Shown here: positions 36,548-46,638 of the stretch, piece after piece
Layout: each line of letters begins with the position of its first letter
Numbering within the stretch: the stretch's first letter is position 1
From: Pseudomonas sp. 30_B
GTDB taxonomy: Bacteria > Pseudomonadota > Gammaproteobacteria > Pseudomonadales > Pseudomonadaceae
Length of the DNA stretch: 64,000 nt
Assembly: GCF_017491605.1 (NCBI RefSeq)
Contig: NZ_JAFGYY010000013.1
Location: 62,001-126,000, forward strand
Reading direction: 5' to 3'
Notes under the pieces: generated by a model
What the model was told of the DNA's origin: nothing
The model's database searches: none
Seen by the model: the letters and a program-made list of their open reading frames with translations, nothing else
Made by a program: the position numbers and the translations under genes

Positions 36548-37996
36548 ATGTCGCAAGAAAGCAGCCAAAAATTAAAACTCGGTGCGCTGACAGCCCTTGT
36601 CGTTGGTTCCATGATCGGCGGGGGTATTTTCTCCCTCCCGCAAAACATGGCCGCCAGTGCTGACGTCGGCGCAATTCTCATCGGTTGGGCCATCACCGCG
36701 GTCGGGATGCTGACCCTGGCATTCGTCTTCCAGACCCTGGCCAACCGCAAACCTGAACTCGATGGCGGTGTGTACGCCTACGCCAAGGCCGGCTTCGGCG
36801 ACTACATGGGCTTCTCCTCGGCCTGGGGCTACTGGATCAGCGCCTGGCTCGGCAACGTCGGTTACTTCCTACTTCTCTTCAGCACCCTGGGCTACTTCTT
36901 CCCGATCTTCGGCAAGGGCGACACCCTGCCGGCGGTGATCTGTGCCTCGGTGCTGCTGTGGGCCCTGCACTTCCTGGTACTGCGCGGTATCAAGGAAGCG
37001 ACGTTCATCAACACCATCACCACGGTGGCGAAGATCGTCCCGCTGTTCCTGTTCATCCTGATCTGCCTGTTCGCCTTCAAGCTGGACATCTTCAGCGCTG
37101 ACATCTGGGGCGCGAGCAATCCGGAACTGGGCAGCGTGATGAACCAGGTGCGCAACATGATGCTGGTCACCGTCTGGGTGTTCATCGGTATCGAAGGCGC
37201 GAGCATCTTCTCCTCCCGTGCGGAAAAACGTTCCGACGTCGGCAAGGCCACTGTGATCGGCTTCATCACCGTCCTGCTCCTGCTGGTACTGGTGAACGTA
37301 CTGTCCATGGGCGTGATGACCCAACCGGAACTGGCCAAGCTGCAGAACCCGTCGATGGCGCTGGTACTGGAGCACGTGGTCGGTCACTGGGGTGCGGTAC
37401 TGATCAGCGTCGGTCTGCTGATCTCCCTGCTGGGTGCCCTGCTCTCCTGGGTACTGCTGTGCGCCGAGATCATGTTCGCCGCGGCCAAGGACCACACCAT
37501 GCCGGAGTTCCTCCGCAGGGAGAACGCCAACCAGGTGCCGGCCAACGCCCTGTGGCTGACCAACATCTGCGTGCAGATCTTCCTGGTGGTGACCTTCTTC
37601 TCCTCGGGCAGCTCCGACGGGATGGACCCGTACACCAAGATGCTGCTGCTGGCCACCTCGATGATCCTCATCCCGTACTTCTGGTCCGCGGCCTACGCCC
37701 TGCTGCTGGCAGTCAAAGGCGAGACCTACGACAAGGACCCGGGTGACCGCACCAAAGACCTGATCATCGCCGGTATCTCGGTCATCTACGCCGTCTGGCT
37801 GATCTACGCCGGTGGCCTGAAATACCTGCTGCTGTCGGCGCTGCTGTATGCGCCCGGCGTCATCCTCTTCGCTAAAGCGAAACATGAAGTGGGCCAACCC
37901 ATCTTCACCAATGTCGAGAAGCTGATCTTCGCGGGTGTCGTCATCGGCGCCCTGATCGCGGCCTACGGCCTCTACGACGGCTTCCTCACTCTGTAA
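36548..37996 (+). CDS. arcD: Arginine/ornithine antiporter ArcD
   Basis: A 482-residue APC-superfamily exchanger that brings arginine in and ornithine out, so the deiminase pathway yields ATP without net amino-acid loss. About 12-13 membrane segments; the N-terminal [20 protein letters not shown] at about residues 19-38 is the substrate-binding unwound helix typical of the family. The length equals PAO1 ArcD. It is first of the arcD-A-B-C operon, read from the ANR-controlled promoter just upstream. Confidence 0.95.
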   Translation: MSQESSQKLKLGALTALVVGSMIGGGIFSLPQNMAASADVGAILIGWAITAVGMLTLAFVFQTLANRKPELDGGVYAYAKAGFGDYMGFSSAWGYWISAWLGNVGYFLLLFSTLGYFFPIFGKGDTLPAVICASVLLWALHFLVLRGIKEATFINTITTVAKIVPLFLFILICLFAFKLDIFSADIWGASNPELGSVMNQVRNMMLVTVWVFIGIEGASIFSSRAEKRSDVGKATVIGFITVLLLLVLVNVLSMGVMTQPELAKLQNPSMALVLEHVVGHWGAVLISVGLLISLLGALLSWVLLCAEIMFAAAKDHTMPEFLRRENANQVPANALWLTNICVQIFLVVTFFSSGSSDGMDPYTKMLLLATSMILIPYFWSAAYALLLAVKGETYDKDPGDRTKDLIIAGISVIYAVWLIYAGGLKYLLLSALLYAPGVILFAKAKHEVGQPIFTNVEKLIFAGVVIGALIAAYGLYDGFLTL

Positions 37997-38012
37997 CTCT
38001 TGGAGACATCTC

Positions 38013-39269
38013 ATGAGCACGGAAAAAACCAAACTTGGCGTTCATTCTGAAGCTGGCAAACTACGCAAAGTGATGGTCTGCTCGCCTGGACTCGCCCACC
38101 AACGCCTGACCCCGAGCAACTGCGACGAGTTGCTGTTCGACGACGTAATCTGGGTAAACCAGGCCAAGCGCGACCACTTCGACTTCGTCACCAAGATGCG
38201 TGAACGCGGCATCGACGTCCTGGAAATGCACAACCTGCTGACCGAGACCGTCCAGAACCCCGAGGCCCTGAAGTGGATCCTCGACCGCAAGATCACCAAC
38301 GACAGCGTTGGCCTGGGCCTGACCCAGGAACTGCGCGGCTGGCTGGAAAGCCTGGAGCCACGCAAGCTGGCCGAGTTCCTCATCGGCGGCGTGGCCGCTG
38401 ACGACATCCCCGACAGCGAAGGCGCCAAGGCGCTGAAGATGTACCGCGACTACCTGGGCCACTCCAGCTTCCTGCTGCCGCCGCTGCCCAACACCCAGTT
38501 CACCCGCGACACCACCTGCTGGATCTACGGCGGCGTGACCCTGAACCCGATGTACTGGCCGGCGCGCCGTCAGGAAACCCTGCTGACCACCGCCATCTAC
38601 AAGTTCCACCCGGAATTCGTTAACGCCGACTTCGAAGTCTGGTACGGCGATCCGGACAAGGACCACGGCATGTCCACCCTGGAAGGTGGCGACGTGATGC
38701 CGATCGGCAACGGCGTCGTCCTGATCGGCATGGGTGAGCGTTCTTCCCGCCAGGCCATCGGCCAGGTTGCCCAGGCGCTGTTCGCCAAGGGCGCTGCCGA
38801 GAAAGTCATCGTTGCCGGGCTGCCGAAGTCCCGCGCCGCGATGCACCTGGACACCGTCTTCACCTTCTGCGACCGCGACCTGGTCACCGTCTTCCCGGAA
38901 GTGGTGAAGGAGATCGTTCCCTTCGTCCTGCGTCCGGACGAGAAGAGCCCCTACGGCATCAACGTCCAGCGCGAAGACAAGGACTTCCTCACCGTCGTCG
39001 CCGAATCGCTGGGCCTGAAGAAGCTACGCGTCGTGGAAACCGGCGGCAACAGCTTCGCCGCCGAGCGCGAGCAGTGGGACGACGGCAACAACGTGGTCTG
39101 CCTGGAGCCGGGCGTAGTGGTCGGCTATGACCGCAACACCTACACCAACACCCTGCTGCGCAAGGCCGGTGTGGAAGTGGTCACCATCAGCGCCGGCGAA
39201 CTGGGCCGGGGCCGTGGCGGCGGTCACTGCATGACCTGCCCGATCATCCGTGATCCGGTCGATTACTGA
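38013..39269 (+). CDS. arcA: Arginine deiminase ArcA
   Basis: A 418-residue cytoplasmic enzyme hydrolysing arginine to citrulline and ammonia. The nucleophile is the cysteine at about position 406 in GGGHCMTCP near the C-terminus. The guanidinium-binding acids are in [12 protein letters not shown] and [10 protein letters not shown], and the catalytic histidine in [11 protein letters not shown]; all expected residues are present. The length is that of P. aeruginosa ArcA. TTGGAGA precedes the ATG. It follows arcD by 16 bases. Confidence 0.97.
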   Translation: MSTEKTKLGVHSEAGKLRKVMVCSPGLAHQRLTPSNCDELLFDDVIWVNQAKRDHFDFVTKMRERGIDVLEMHNLLTETVQNPEALKWILDRKITNDSVGLGLTQELRGWLESLEPRKLAEFLIGGVAADDIPDSEGAKALKMYRDYLGHSSFLLPPLPNTQFTRDTTCWIYGGVTLNPMYWPARRQETLLTTAIYKFHPEFVNADFEVWYGDPDKDHGMSTLEGGDVMPIGNGVVLIGMGERSSRQAIGQVAQALFAKGAAEKVIVAGLPKSRAAMHLDTVFTFCDRDLVTVFPEVVKEIVPFVLRPDEKSPYGINVQREDKDFLTVVAESLGLKKLRVVETGGNSFAAEREQWDDGNNVVCLEPGVVVGYDRNTYTNTLLRKAGVEVVTISAGELGRGRGGGHCMTCPIIRDPVDY

Positions 39270-39376
39270 TTCCAACAGAGCACACAAACCCTGCCAGGCG
39301 GCCCGAACAGGGCCGCCCGCCTCGCCAGCCACGAACCCACTGACGGGGCCGAGAATTCCATCCAAGGAGAAAGATC

Positions 39377-40387
39377 ATGGCTTTCAACATGCACAACCGT
39401 AACCTGCTCAGCCTGATGCACCACAGCACCCGCGAGCTGCGCTATCTCCTCGACCTGTCCCGCGACCTAAAGCGCGCCAAGTACACCGGCACCGAGCAGC
39501 AACACCTCAAAGGCAACAACATCGCGCTGATCTTCGAGAAAACCTCGACCCGCACCCGTTGCGCCTTCGAAGTAGCCGCCTATGACCAGGGCGCCAACGT
39601 CACCTACATCGACCCGAACTCCTCGCAGATCGGCCACAAGGAGTCCATGAAGGACACCGCCCGCGTTCTCGGCCGCATGTACGACGCCATCGAATACCGT
39701 GGCTTCAAGCAGGAAATCGTCGAAGAACTGGCCAAGTACGCCGGCGTACCGGTATTCAACGGCCTGACCGACGAATACCACCCGACCCAGATGCTGGCCG
39801 ACGTGCTGACCATGCGTGAGCACAGCGACAAGCCGCTGCACGACATCGCCTACGCCTACCTGGGCGACGCCCGCAACAACATGGGTAATTCCCTGCTGCT
39901 GATCGGCGCCAAGCTCGGCATGGACGTGCGCATCGCCGCACCGAAGGAACTCTGGCCGACCGAGGAACACGTCGCCGCCTGCAAGAAGTTCGCTGAAGAA
40001 AGCGGTGCCCGCATCACCATCACCGAAGACCCGAAAGTCGCGGTCAAGGGCGTGGACTTCATCCACACCGACGTGTGGGTATCCATGGGTGAGCCGGTCG
40101 AAGCCTGGGGCGAGCGCATCAAGGAACTGCTGCCCTACCAGGTCAACATGGACATGATGAAGGCCGCCGGCAACCCGCGCGTGAAGTTCATGCACTGCCT
40201 GCCCGCCTTCCACAACAGCGAGACCAAGGTCGGCAAACAGATCGCCGAGCAGTACCCGAACCTGAAGAACGGCATCGAAGTCACCGAAGACGTCTTCGAG
40301 TCCCCGTACAACATTGCCTTCGAGCAAGCGGAAAACCGCATGCACACCATCAAGGCAATCCTCGTTTCGACCCTCGCCGACATGTAA
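39377..40387 (+). CDS. arcB: Catabolic ornithine carbamoyltransferase ArcB
   Basis: A 336-residue enzyme splitting citrulline with phosphate into ornithine and carbamoyl phosphate. The carbamoyl-phosphate loop STRTRCAFE starts at residue 57. [17 protein letters not shown] and the HCLPAFHN loop near residue 273 carry the ornithine/citrulline contacts. In P. aeruginosa the catabolic enzyme is a dodecamer with strong carbamoyl-phosphate cooperativity and Glu105 matters for direction; IEYRGFKQE around residue 98-106 is in that region. AAGGAGA precedes the ATG; a 107-base spacer separates it from arcA. Confidence 0.96.
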   Translation: MAFNMHNRNLLSLMHHSTRELRYLLDLSRDLKRAKYTGTEQQHLKGNNIALIFEKTSTRTRCAFEVAAYDQGANVTYIDPNSSQIGHKESMKDTARVLGRMYDAIEYRGFKQEIVEELAKYAGVPVFNGLTDEYHPTQMLADVLTMREHSDKPLHDIAYAYLGDARNNMGNSLLLIGAKLGMDVRIAAPKELWPTEEHVAACKKFAEESGARITITEDPKVAVKGVDFIHTDVWVSMGEPVEAWGERIKELLPYQVNMDMMKAAGNPRVKFMHCLPAFHNSETKVGKQIAEQYPNLKNGIEVTEDVFESPYNIAFEQAENRMHTIKAILVSTLADM

Positions 40388-40398
40388 TGCCGGGCCGT

Positions 40399-40430
40399 CC
40401 CCGGACCGCGACGCCGTCGCCGGTCCGGGG
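40399..40430 (+). other. Strong hairpin between arcB and arcC
   Basis: CCCCGGACC (40399-40407) pairs with GGTCCGGGG (40422-40430), and inside it GCGAC pairs with GTCGC around a GCC loop. It gives a nearly perfect 14-base-pair stem with one bulged C. No T tract follows, so it is more likely an mRNA-stabilising or processing element than a terminator. arc transcripts of P. aeruginosa are known to be processed. Confidence 0.6.
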
Positions 40431-40459
40431 GCGTTTCCACTCTTTCGGAGGTAATGAAT

Positions 40460-41392
40460 ATGCGTATCGTCGTCGCATTGGGCGGCAACGCCCTGCTGCG
40501 TCGTGGCGAGCCCATGACTGCCGACAACCAGCGCGCCAACGTGAAGATCGCCGCCGAGCAGATCGCCAAGGTCGCTCCGGGCAACGAACTGGTGATCGCC
40601 CACGGCAACGGCCCGCAGGTTGGCCTTCTGGCCCTGCAGGGCGCGGCTTATGAAAAGGTTTCCCCGTACCCGCTGGACGTCCTGGGCGCCGAGACCGAAG
40701 GCATGATCGGCTACATGATCGAACAGGAAATGGGCAACCTGCTGCCGTTCGAAGTACCGTTCGCCACCATCCTCACCCAGGTCGAAGTCGACGCCAAGGA
40801 CCCAGCCTTCCAGAACCCCACCAAGCCGATCGGCCCGGTCTACTCCAAGGAAGAGGCCGAAGCGCTGGCCAAGGAGAAAGGCTGGAGCATCGCGCCCGAT
40901 GGCGACAAGTTCCGCCGCGTCGTGGCCAGCCCCCGTCCGAAGCGCATCTTCGAGATCCGCCCGGTCAAGTGGCTGCTGGAGAAAGGCACCATCGTCATCT
41001 GCGCAGGCGGTGGTGGTATCCCGACCATGTATGACGAGTCCGGCAAGAAGCTCTCCGGCGTCGAGGCTGTAATCGACAAGGACCTCTGCTCCTCGCTGCT
41101 GGCCCAGGAACTGTCGGCCGACATCCTGATCATCGCCACCGACGTGGACGCGGCCTACATCGACTGGGGCAAACCGACCCAGAAGGCCATCGCCCAGGCC
41201 CACCCGGACGAACTGGAACGCCTAGGCTTCGCCGCCGGCTCCATGGGTCCGAAGGTCATGGCGGCCATCGAGTTCGCCCGCGCTACCGGCAAGGACGCGG
41301 TGATCGGCTCGCTGGAAAACATCGTGGCCATCACCGAAGGCAAGTCCGGCACCCGCGTCAGCACCAGAAAGGCTGGCATCGAGTACCGCTGA
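40460..41392 (+). CDS. arcC: Carbamate kinase ArcC
   Basis: A 310-residue kinase that makes ATP from carbamoyl phosphate and ADP, the energy-yielding step of the pathway. The N-terminal [14 protein letters not shown] (residues 4-17) and AHGNGPQVG near 47-55 form the phosphate-binding site of the amino-acid-kinase fold; [13 protein letters not shown] near 177-189 and [10 protein letters not shown] near 203-212 are conserved. Two starts are possible; the ATG at 40460 lies seven bases after GGAGGT (40447-40452), the better spacing, and gives the PAO1 length, while the ATG at 40454 is too close. Confidence 0.96.
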   Translation: MRIVVALGGNALLRRGEPMTADNQRANVKIAAEQIAKVAPGNELVIAHGNGPQVGLLALQGAAYEKVSPYPLDVLGAETEGMIGYMIEQEMGNLLPFEVPFATILTQVEVDAKDPAFQNPTKPIGPVYSKEEAEALAKEKGWSIAPDGDKFRRVVASPRPKRIFEIRPVKWLLEKGTIVICAGGGGIPTMYDESGKKLSGVEAVIDKDLCSSLLAQELSADILIIATDVDAAYIDWGKPTQKAIAQAHPDELERLGFAAGSMGPKVMAAIEFARATGKDAVIGSLENIVAITEGKSGTRVSTRKAGIEYR

Positions 41393-41411
41393 GCAATACC
41401 CCGCAGTACCT

Positions 41412-41445
41412 CCGGGAGCCCGACGTGGCTCCCGGTTCTCCCTTC
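41412..41445 (+). terminator. Terminator of arcDABC
   Basis: CCGGGAGCC (41412-41420) and GGCTCCCGG (41427-41435) form a perfect 9-base-pair stem with a 6-base loop, followed by the pyrimidine stretch TTCTCCCTTCC. The tail is C-rich, so it may be a moderate terminator. Confidence 0.65.
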
Positions 41446-41654
41446 CTTCCCTCGTCCTCACTCTATCTGTACGGAAATTCGTCGACTTCTTCCGCCAAAT
41501 CCTGGCGTTGGCGTGACTCGACGGTCATCATCCTCGTCAGCTAAAGCATTCGAATCACTCAAGCCACCGCTGGCTTTGTGCCACCGGGCCGCCCCGCCTT
41601 GGGCAATCACCGCCCGAACGCACAAGATGGACTTGCTGAAGGAGTTTCCGAGAG

Positions 41655-43553
41655 ATGTCTCGACTACCGGTCATCGTTGGTTTTGGTGGGTATAACGCTG
41701 CGGGCCGCAGCTCGTTCCACCATGGGTTCCGCCGCACCGTCCTCGAATCCATGGAGAGCGCCGCTCGCCAGGAAACCCTCGCCGGCCTTGCGGTGATGAT
41801 GAAGCTGGTGAAGTTCGATGCCGGTCAATACCGCGATGCCGAAGGCCAGGCACTGACCCTGGCCCAGATCGAACAGCGCTTCGGCGATCAGGTCCGCCAG
41901 TCCACCCTGATCCGCCGCATCGAACTGCAATACCTCGACGTCGATGCCGCCCACTGCCACAAGAGCATCACCCTCGGCGCCGCCGGCAGCCCGGTCACCT
42001 TCAGCACCCAGCGCAAGCAACTGCCCGAGCCGCTGCCGGCCAACTGGTCGGTGGAAGAACTCGAAGGCGGCGAAGTGCGTGTCACCCTGCACGACAACTG
42101 CGAATTCAAGGTCGACAGCTACCGCGCGCTGCCGGTGAAGTCCGCCGGCCAACTGCCCACCGGCTTCGAGCCGGGCGAGCTGTACAACTCGCGCTTCCAC
42201 CCGCGCGGCCTGCAGATGTCCGTGGTTGCCGCCACCGACGCGGTGCGCTCGGTCGGCATCGATTGGCAGACCATCTGCGACCACGTGCAGCCCGACGAAA
42301 TCGCCGTGTTCTCCAGCAGCATCATGAGCCAGCTGGACGAGAACGGTTACGGCGGCCTGCTGCAATCGCGCCTGCGCGGTCACCGCGTATCGGCCAAGCA
42401 ACTGCCGCTGGGCTTCAACAGCATGCCCACCGACTTCATCAACGCCTACGTGCTGGGCAGCGTCGGCATGACCGGCAGCATCACCGGCGCCTGCGCCACC
42501 TTCCTCTATAACCTGCAGAAAGGCATCGACGTCATCACCACCGGCCAGGCCCGCGTGGCCATCGTCGGCAACGCCGAGGCGCCGATCACCTCCGAGATCA
42601 TCGAGGGCTACGCCGCCATGAGTGCGCTGGCCACCGAGGAAGGCCTGCGCAACATCGATGGCCGCGACGATGTCGACTTCCGCCGCGCCAGCCGCCCGTT
42701 CGGCGAAAACTGCGGCTTCACCCTGGCCGAGTCCGCCCAGTACGTGGTGCTGATGGACGACGCCCTGGCCCTGGAGCTGGGCGCCGAGATCCACGGCTCG
42801 GTGCCGGACGTGTTCATCAACGCCGACGGCTTCAAGAAGTCCATCTCCGCGCCCGGCCCGGGCAACTACCTGACCATGGCCAAGGCCGTGGCCGCCGCCG
42901 CGCAGATCGTCGGCCCGGACAGCGTGCGCAAGCACAGCTTCGTCCATGCCCACGGCTCCAGCACCCCGGCCAACCGCGTCACCGAATCGGAAATCCTCGA
43001 CCGCGTCGCCACTGCGTTCGGCATCAGCGAGTGGCCGGTCACCGCGGTGAAGGCCTTCGTCGGCCACTCCCTGGCCACCGCCAGCGCCGACCAGCTGATC
43101 TCCGCCCTGGGCACCTTCCGCTACGGCGTGATCCCGGGCATCAAGACCGTGGAAAAGTTCGCCGACGACGTGTTCAAGGACCACATCGCCCTGTCCAACA
43201 CCGATGTCCGCCGCGACGACCTGGAAGTCTGCTTCATCAACTCCAAGGGTTTTGGCGGCAACAACGCCACCGGCGTGCTGCTGTCCCCGGCCGTCACCGA
43301 GAAGATGCTGCGCAAGCGCCACGGCGATGCCGCCTTCGACGCCTACCAGACCCGCCGCGAAGCCACCCGCGCCGCCGCCCGCCAGTACGACGAGGCCGTG
43401 ACCCAGGGCCGCTTCGACATCATCTACAACTTCGGCAACGACATGATCGACGAGCAGGCCATCGAGATCAGCGAAAAGGGTGTCCAGGTGCCGGGCTTCA
43501 ACCAGGCCATCACCTACAAGAAGGACGAACGCTTCAGCGACATGCTCGACTGA
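41655..43553 (+). CDS. fabY: Beta-ketoacyl-ACP synthase FabY
   Basis: A 632-residue condensing enzyme. In P. aeruginosa the homologue (PA5174) starts fatty-acid synthesis by condensing acetyl-CoA with malonyl-ACP, standing in for FabH. It is cytoplasmic and longer than FabB/FabF because of an extra N-terminal region of about 200 residues. The nucleophile is Cys280 in GACATFLYN; the two catalytic histidines are in SFVHAHGSSTPAN and VGHSLATASAD, followed by the glycine-rich SKGFGGNNATGV. AAGGAG lies before the ATG at 41655. It stands alone, ending in a strong terminator, and keeps the PAO1 position after arcC. Confidence 0.92.
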   Translation: MSRLPVIVGFGGYNAAGRSSFHHGFRRTVLESMESAARQETLAGLAVMMKLVKFDAGQYRDAEGQALTLAQIEQRFGDQVRQSTLIRRIELQYLDVDAAHCHKSITLGAAGSPVTFSTQRKQLPEPLPANWSVEELEGGEVRVTLHDNCEFKVDSYRALPVKSAGQLPTGFEPGELYNSRFHPRGLQMSVVAATDAVRSVGIDWQTICDHVQPDEIAVFSSSIMSQLDENGYGGLLQSRLRGHRVSAKQLPLGFNSMPTDFINAYVLGSVGMTGSITGACATFLYNLQKGIDVITTGQARVAIVGNAEAPITSEIIEGYAAMSALATEEGLRNIDGRDDVDFRRASRPFGENCGFTLAESAQYVVLMDDALALELGAEIHGSVPDVFINADGFKKSISAPGPGNYLTMAKAVAAAAQIVGPDSVRKHSFVHAHGSSTPANRVTESEILDRVATAFGISEWPVTAVKAFVGHSLATASADQLISALGTFRYGVIPGIKTVEKFADDVFKDHIALSNTDVRRDDLEVCFINSKGFGGNNATGVLLSPAVTEKMLRKRHGDAAFDAYQTRREATRAAARQYDEAVTQGRFDIIYNFGNDMIDEQAIEISEKGVQVPGFNQAITYKKDERFSDMLD

Positions 43554-43569
43554 TCGCCGCCGCCCCAGG

Positions 43570-43597
43570 AAAAAGCCGGGCAGATGCCCGGCTTTTT
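43570..43597. terminator. Bidirectional terminator after fabY
   Basis: AAAAAGCCGGGC (43570-43581) pairs perfectly with GCCCGGCTTTTT (43586-43597) around the loop AGAT. It has A and T tracts on both sides, so it can serve fabY on the + strand and the HDOD gene on the minus strand. Confidence 0.92.
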
Positions 43598-43618
43598 CAT
43601 GTCTGCGGAGGGCTAGCC

Positions 43619-43664
43619 GTAGGAGCGCGCCATGCGCGCGATCGCGGGCATGGCCCGCTCCTAC
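43619..43664. repeat. REP-type palindrome, copy A
   Basis: A 46-base element beginning GTAGGAGCGCGCCATG and ending CATGGCCCGCTCCTAC, an imperfect inverted repeat of the GTAGGAGC...GCTCCTAC class common between Pseudomonas genes. It is identical over all 46 bases to the copy at 51751-51796. A further half-element, GTAGGAGCGGATTTATCCGC, lies at 43685-43704. Confidence 0.85.
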
Positions 43665-43734
43665 ACGGAAAACTCAACGGCTGCGTAGGAGCGGATTTAT
43701 CCGCGATGGCCAACCACCGCGTCGGGGTCCCGGG

Positions 43735-44613
43735 TCAATATGTCCCCTGCCCCACGCCCAGCTCGAGAATGCTCGCCTTGAGGTTCTCGAAGTCGTACTC
43801 CGACAGCCCCACGTAATCCAGCACCTTGGCGCGAATACTCTCCCACTCGTGGTCTTCCGGCTGGTTGCCCAGTACACGGTGCGAGCCGCAGATGTGCTCG
43901 GCCATCTTGAGGATCGCCAGCAGATTCTTCAGCTGCGTATCGCGGGCGCTGTCGTCGCTGAAGATCGACAGCGCATTGTGATGGTTGGCGATGGCCTCAC
44001 AGACGTGCTCCGGCAGGCGCCAGGAGCGCGCGGTGAAGTAGCCGACCACCGCATGGTTGGTGTTCAGCACGCGGTTCTCGGTGTCCACCACCCGGCGCTC
44101 GTCACTGGCGCTGGCATAGGCCTCCTCCAGTACCGCCATGTAGTGCGGGAAGCGCTTGAGCATCAGCGGAATGCCGCAGTTGTGGAACAGCCCCAGCGCA
44201 TAGGCCTCGTCCACCGACTCGTAGCCGATGCGCTTGGCCAGGTTCAGGCAGCTCATGGCCACGTCCTGCGCGGTGTCCCAGAAGCGGTTGAGGGTGACGA
44301 TGGTGTCGTCGCTCATCTCGCCCTTGATCGACTGCGCATTGATCAGGTTGATCACCGAGCGGCTGCCCAGCAGGTTCACCGCGCGCTGGATCGAGGTGAT
44401 GCGGTTGGCCAGCCCGAAGAACGGCGAGTTCACCAGCTTCAGCAAGGCACCGGACAGCCCCGGGTCCTGGCTGATCAGCCTGGCGATCGCCTTCAGGTCC
44501 GGGTTGGGCATGAACTGCTCCATCTGCAGGTCAACCATGATCTGCGGCTGTGGCGGCACACTGATGCCCTGAAGGGCCTGGCGGATCTGTTCGGCGGAAA
44601 GTTCCTGGGACAT
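43735..44613 (-). CDS. HDOD-domain protein
   Basis: A 292-residue soluble protein filled mostly by one HDOD domain (about residues 15-215), a degenerate relative of HD phosphohydrolases found in signalling proteins. PDLKAIARLISQDPGLSGALLK near the start and LGLFHNCGIPLML near residues 139-151 are typical; NHAVVGYFTARSW follows near 186-198. The HD metal pair is not complete (HN in place of HD), as usual for HDOD. No partner domain is fused. The gene diverges from the pfpI-like gene. In PAO1 the PA0356-PA0355 pair has the same arrangement, from memory. Function unknown. Confidence 0.8.
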   Translation of the reverse strand: MSQELSAEQIRQALQGISVPPQPQIMVDLQMEQFMPNPDLKAIARLISQDPGLSGALLKLVNSPFFGLANRITSIQRAVNLLGSRSVINLINAQSIKGEMSDDTIVTLNRFWDTAQDVAMSCLNLAKRIGYESVDEAYALGLFHNCGIPLMLKRFPHYMAVLEEAYASASDERRVVDTENRVLNTNHAVVGYFTARSWRLPEHVCEAIANHHNALSIFSDDSARDTQLKNLLAILKMAEHICGSHRVLGNQPEDHEWESIRAKVLDYVGLSEYDFENLKASILELGVGQGTY

Positions 44614-44751
44614 GGGTAGCCGTGCTGAAGGTTGACGGGGCGCACAGTTTACCCAGAGCGCGACCTTCTGGAACCGGCGTTTTAGACTGAACTTTCATCG
44701 GCGGCAGTGTCGGAACCTTTACACCCAAAAGGACGAAACGGGAGATTCGCC

Positions 44752-45291
44752 ATGAGCCAGACCCTGAACGGCAAGACTGTCGCCATCCTGGTTACCGACG
44801 GCTTCGAGCAGGTGGAGCTGACCGGCCCGCGCAATGCCCTGGAACAGGCCGGGGCCAAGGTTCGCATTCTTTCCGACAACAAAGACGAGGTCCGTGGCTG
44901 GAACCATGACAAGCCCGGCGACAGCTTCAAGGTCGATGGCACCTTCGAGACGGCGCACATCGACGAATACGACGCCGTGCTGCTGCCCGGCGGCGTGATC
45001 AATTCCGACCAGATCCGCAGCCTGCCCAAGGCCCAGGAACTGGTGCGGCGCGCCGATGACGCCGGCAAGCCCATCGCGGTGATCTGCCATGGCGCCTGGC
45101 TGCTGGTCTCCGCCGGCCTGGTCAAGGGCCGCACCCTGACCAGCTGGAACTCCCTCAAGGACGACATCAGCAACGCCGGCGGCCATTGGGTGGACCGTCC
45201 GGTGGTGAAGGACGGCCTCCTCATCAGCAGCCGCAAGCCCGACGACATCCCCGTCTTCAGCAAGCAGCTGATCGAAACCCTCGCCGCCTGA
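44752..45291 (+). CDS. pfpI: DJ-1/PfpI-family protein
   Basis: A 179-residue protein of the PfpI/YhbO branch of the DJ-1 superfamily. The nucleophile elbow is Cys112-His113 in AVICHGAWLLVSA, with Glu19 in TDGFEQVE completing the site. Members have been described as proteases, deglycases or glyoxalases protecting against carbonyl stress, and in P. aeruginosa pfpI affects stress tolerance; the exact reaction is debated. The ATG at 44752 is set by GGGAGA upstream. A frame open from 44707 has no such site. Confidence 0.88.
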   Translation: MSQTLNGKTVAILVTDGFEQVELTGPRNALEQAGAKVRILSDNKDEVRGWNHDKPGDSFKVDGTFETAHIDEYDAVLLPGGVINSDQIRSLPKAQELVRRADDAGKPIAVICHGAWLLVSAGLVKGRTLTSWNSLKDDISNAGGHWVDRPVVKDGLLISSRKPDDIPVFSKQLIETLAA

Positions 45292-45348
45292 CCGCCCCAG
45301 TCGACCAAAAGCGCACGCGCCCCGCTCCGGCGGCGCGTGCCGCTGCGC

Positions 45349-45354
45349 TATAAT
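45349..45354 (+). promoter_or_regulatory. -10 element before rlmI
   Basis: A perfect TATAAT 28 bases before the rlmI ATG. No clear -35 hexamer is seen at the proper distance, and a GC-rich dyad (GCACGCGCC/GGCGCGTGC at 45313-45340) fills that region. Confidence 0.45.
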
Positions 45355-45381
45355 CGCGCTCTTTTGCCGGAGCCTTTCCCC

Positions 45382-46578
45382 ATGACCCTGCCCAGCCTGC
45401 GTCTGAAAGCCAACGCCGAGCGCCGCCTGCGCGCCGGCCACCTGTGGGTCTACAGCAATGAGGTGGACGTTGCCGCCACCCCGCTGAACGGTTTTGGCGC
45501 CGGCGAGCAGGCCATCCTCGAAATGGCCAACGGCAAGCCGCTGGGCATCGTGGCGATGAGCCCGAACAACCTCATCTGCGCCCGCCTGATTTCCCGCGAT
45601 ACCAAGCACGTTCTCGACAAATCCCTGCTGGTTCACCGCCTGAACGTTGCCCTGAGCCTGCGTGACCGTTTGTTCGACAAGCCTTTCTACCGCCTGGTCT
45701 ACGGCGACTCCGACCTGCTGCCGGGCCTGGTAGTGGACCGTTTCGGCGACGTGCTGGTGGTCCAGCTCGCCTCGGCGACCATGGAAAAGCACCGCGACGA
45801 CGTGCTCGCCGCCCTGCTGCAGGTACTCAAGCCCAGCGCCGTGCTGTGGAAGAACGACTCCAGCGCCCGTGATGCCGAAGGCCTGGAGCGCTACGTGGCC
45901 AACGCCTACGGCGAAGTCCCTGAATGGGTCGCCCTGGAAGAGAACGGCGTGAAGTTCGAGGCCCCGGTGCTGGCCGGCCAGAAGACCGGCTGGTTCTACG
46001 ACCACCGCATGAACCGTGCTCGCCTGCAGCCCTATGTGCAGGGCAAGCGCGTGCTCGACCTGTTCAGCTACATCGGTGGCTGGGGCATCCAGGCCGCGGC
46101 CTTCGGCGCCAGCGACGTCATGTGCGTCGACGCCTCCGGCTTCGCCCTGGACGGCGTGGAGCGCAACGCCGCGCTGAACGGCGTGGCCGACAAGGTCGCC
46201 TGCGTCGAAGGTGACGTGTTCGAAGCCCTGCGCGAGCTGAAGGCCGCCGACGAGCGCTTCGACGTGATCGTTGCCGACCCGCCCGCCTTCATCAAGCGCA
46301 AGAAGGACCTGAAGAACGGCGAGGCCGCCTATCGCCGCCTCAACGAACAGGCCATGCGCCTGCTGTCCAAGGACGGCATCCTGGTCAGCGCCTCCTGCTC
46401 CATGCACCTGCCCGAGGACGACCTGCAGGACATCCTGCTGGGCAGCGCCCGCCACCTGGACCGCAACATCCAGCTGCTGGAGCGCGGCGGCCAGGGCCCG
46501 GACCACCCGGTGCACCCGGCGATCCACGAGACCCGCTACATCAAGAGCCTGACCGTGCGCCTGCTGCCCAACGGCTAA
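45382..46578 (+). CDS. rlmI: 23S rRNA (cytosine-1962-C5)-methyltransferase RlmI
   Basis: A 398-residue methyltransferase for m5C1962 of 23S rRNA. The N-terminal PUA domain (about residues 1-75) has RLRAGHLWVYSNEVD. The SAM domain has GWFYDHRMNRARLQPY near 209-224 and VLDLFSYIGGWG near 231-242. Catalysis uses the motifs ADPPAFIKRKKD and SASCSMHLPEDD, typical of this YccW group. The ATG at 45382 follows TTGCCGGAG; a frame from 45337 is longer but lacks the conserved start. A good terminator follows. PA0354 in PAO1 seems to be the same gene, from memory. Confidence 0.9.
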   Translation: MTLPSLRLKANAERRLRAGHLWVYSNEVDVAATPLNGFGAGEQAILEMANGKPLGIVAMSPNNLICARLISRDTKHVLDKSLLVHRLNVALSLRDRLFDKPFYRLVYGDSDLLPGLVVDRFGDVLVVQLASATMEKHRDDVLAALLQVLKPSAVLWKNDSSARDAEGLERYVANAYGEVPEWVALEENGVKFEAPVLAGQKTGWFYDHRMNRARLQPYVQGKRVLDLFSYIGGWGIQAAAFGASDVMCVDASGFALDGVERNAALNGVADKVACVEGDVFEALRELKAADERFDVIVADPPAFIKRKKDLKNGEAAYRRLNEQAMRLLSKDGILVSASCSMHLPEDDLQDILLGSARHLDRNIQLLERGGQGPDHPVHPAIHETRYIKSLTVRLLPNG

Positions 46579-46602
46579 GACCCGGGCATTTTGGCGAACG
46601 AT

Positions 46603-46638
46603 AACGGGGCGCTTCCTGCCGGGAAGCGCCCCGTTTTC
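46603..46638 (+). terminator. Terminator after rlmI
   Basis: AACGGGGCGCTTCC (46603-46616) pairs with GGAAGCGCCCCGTT (46622-46635) around TGCCG, followed by TTCAT. It is a 14-base-pair GC-rich stem. Confidence 0.85.

Noticed and set aside
39467..41203. 578-codon open frame on the minus strand across arcB and arcC
   Set aside because: It is antisense to two genes with complete catalytic motifs. Long antisense frames are expected in GC-rich DNA, and the translation is low-complexity with no family signature.
41664..43322. 552-codon minus-strand frame across fabY
   Set aside because: It mirrors the fabY codons and has a Gly/His/Asp/Val-rich composition without any domain.
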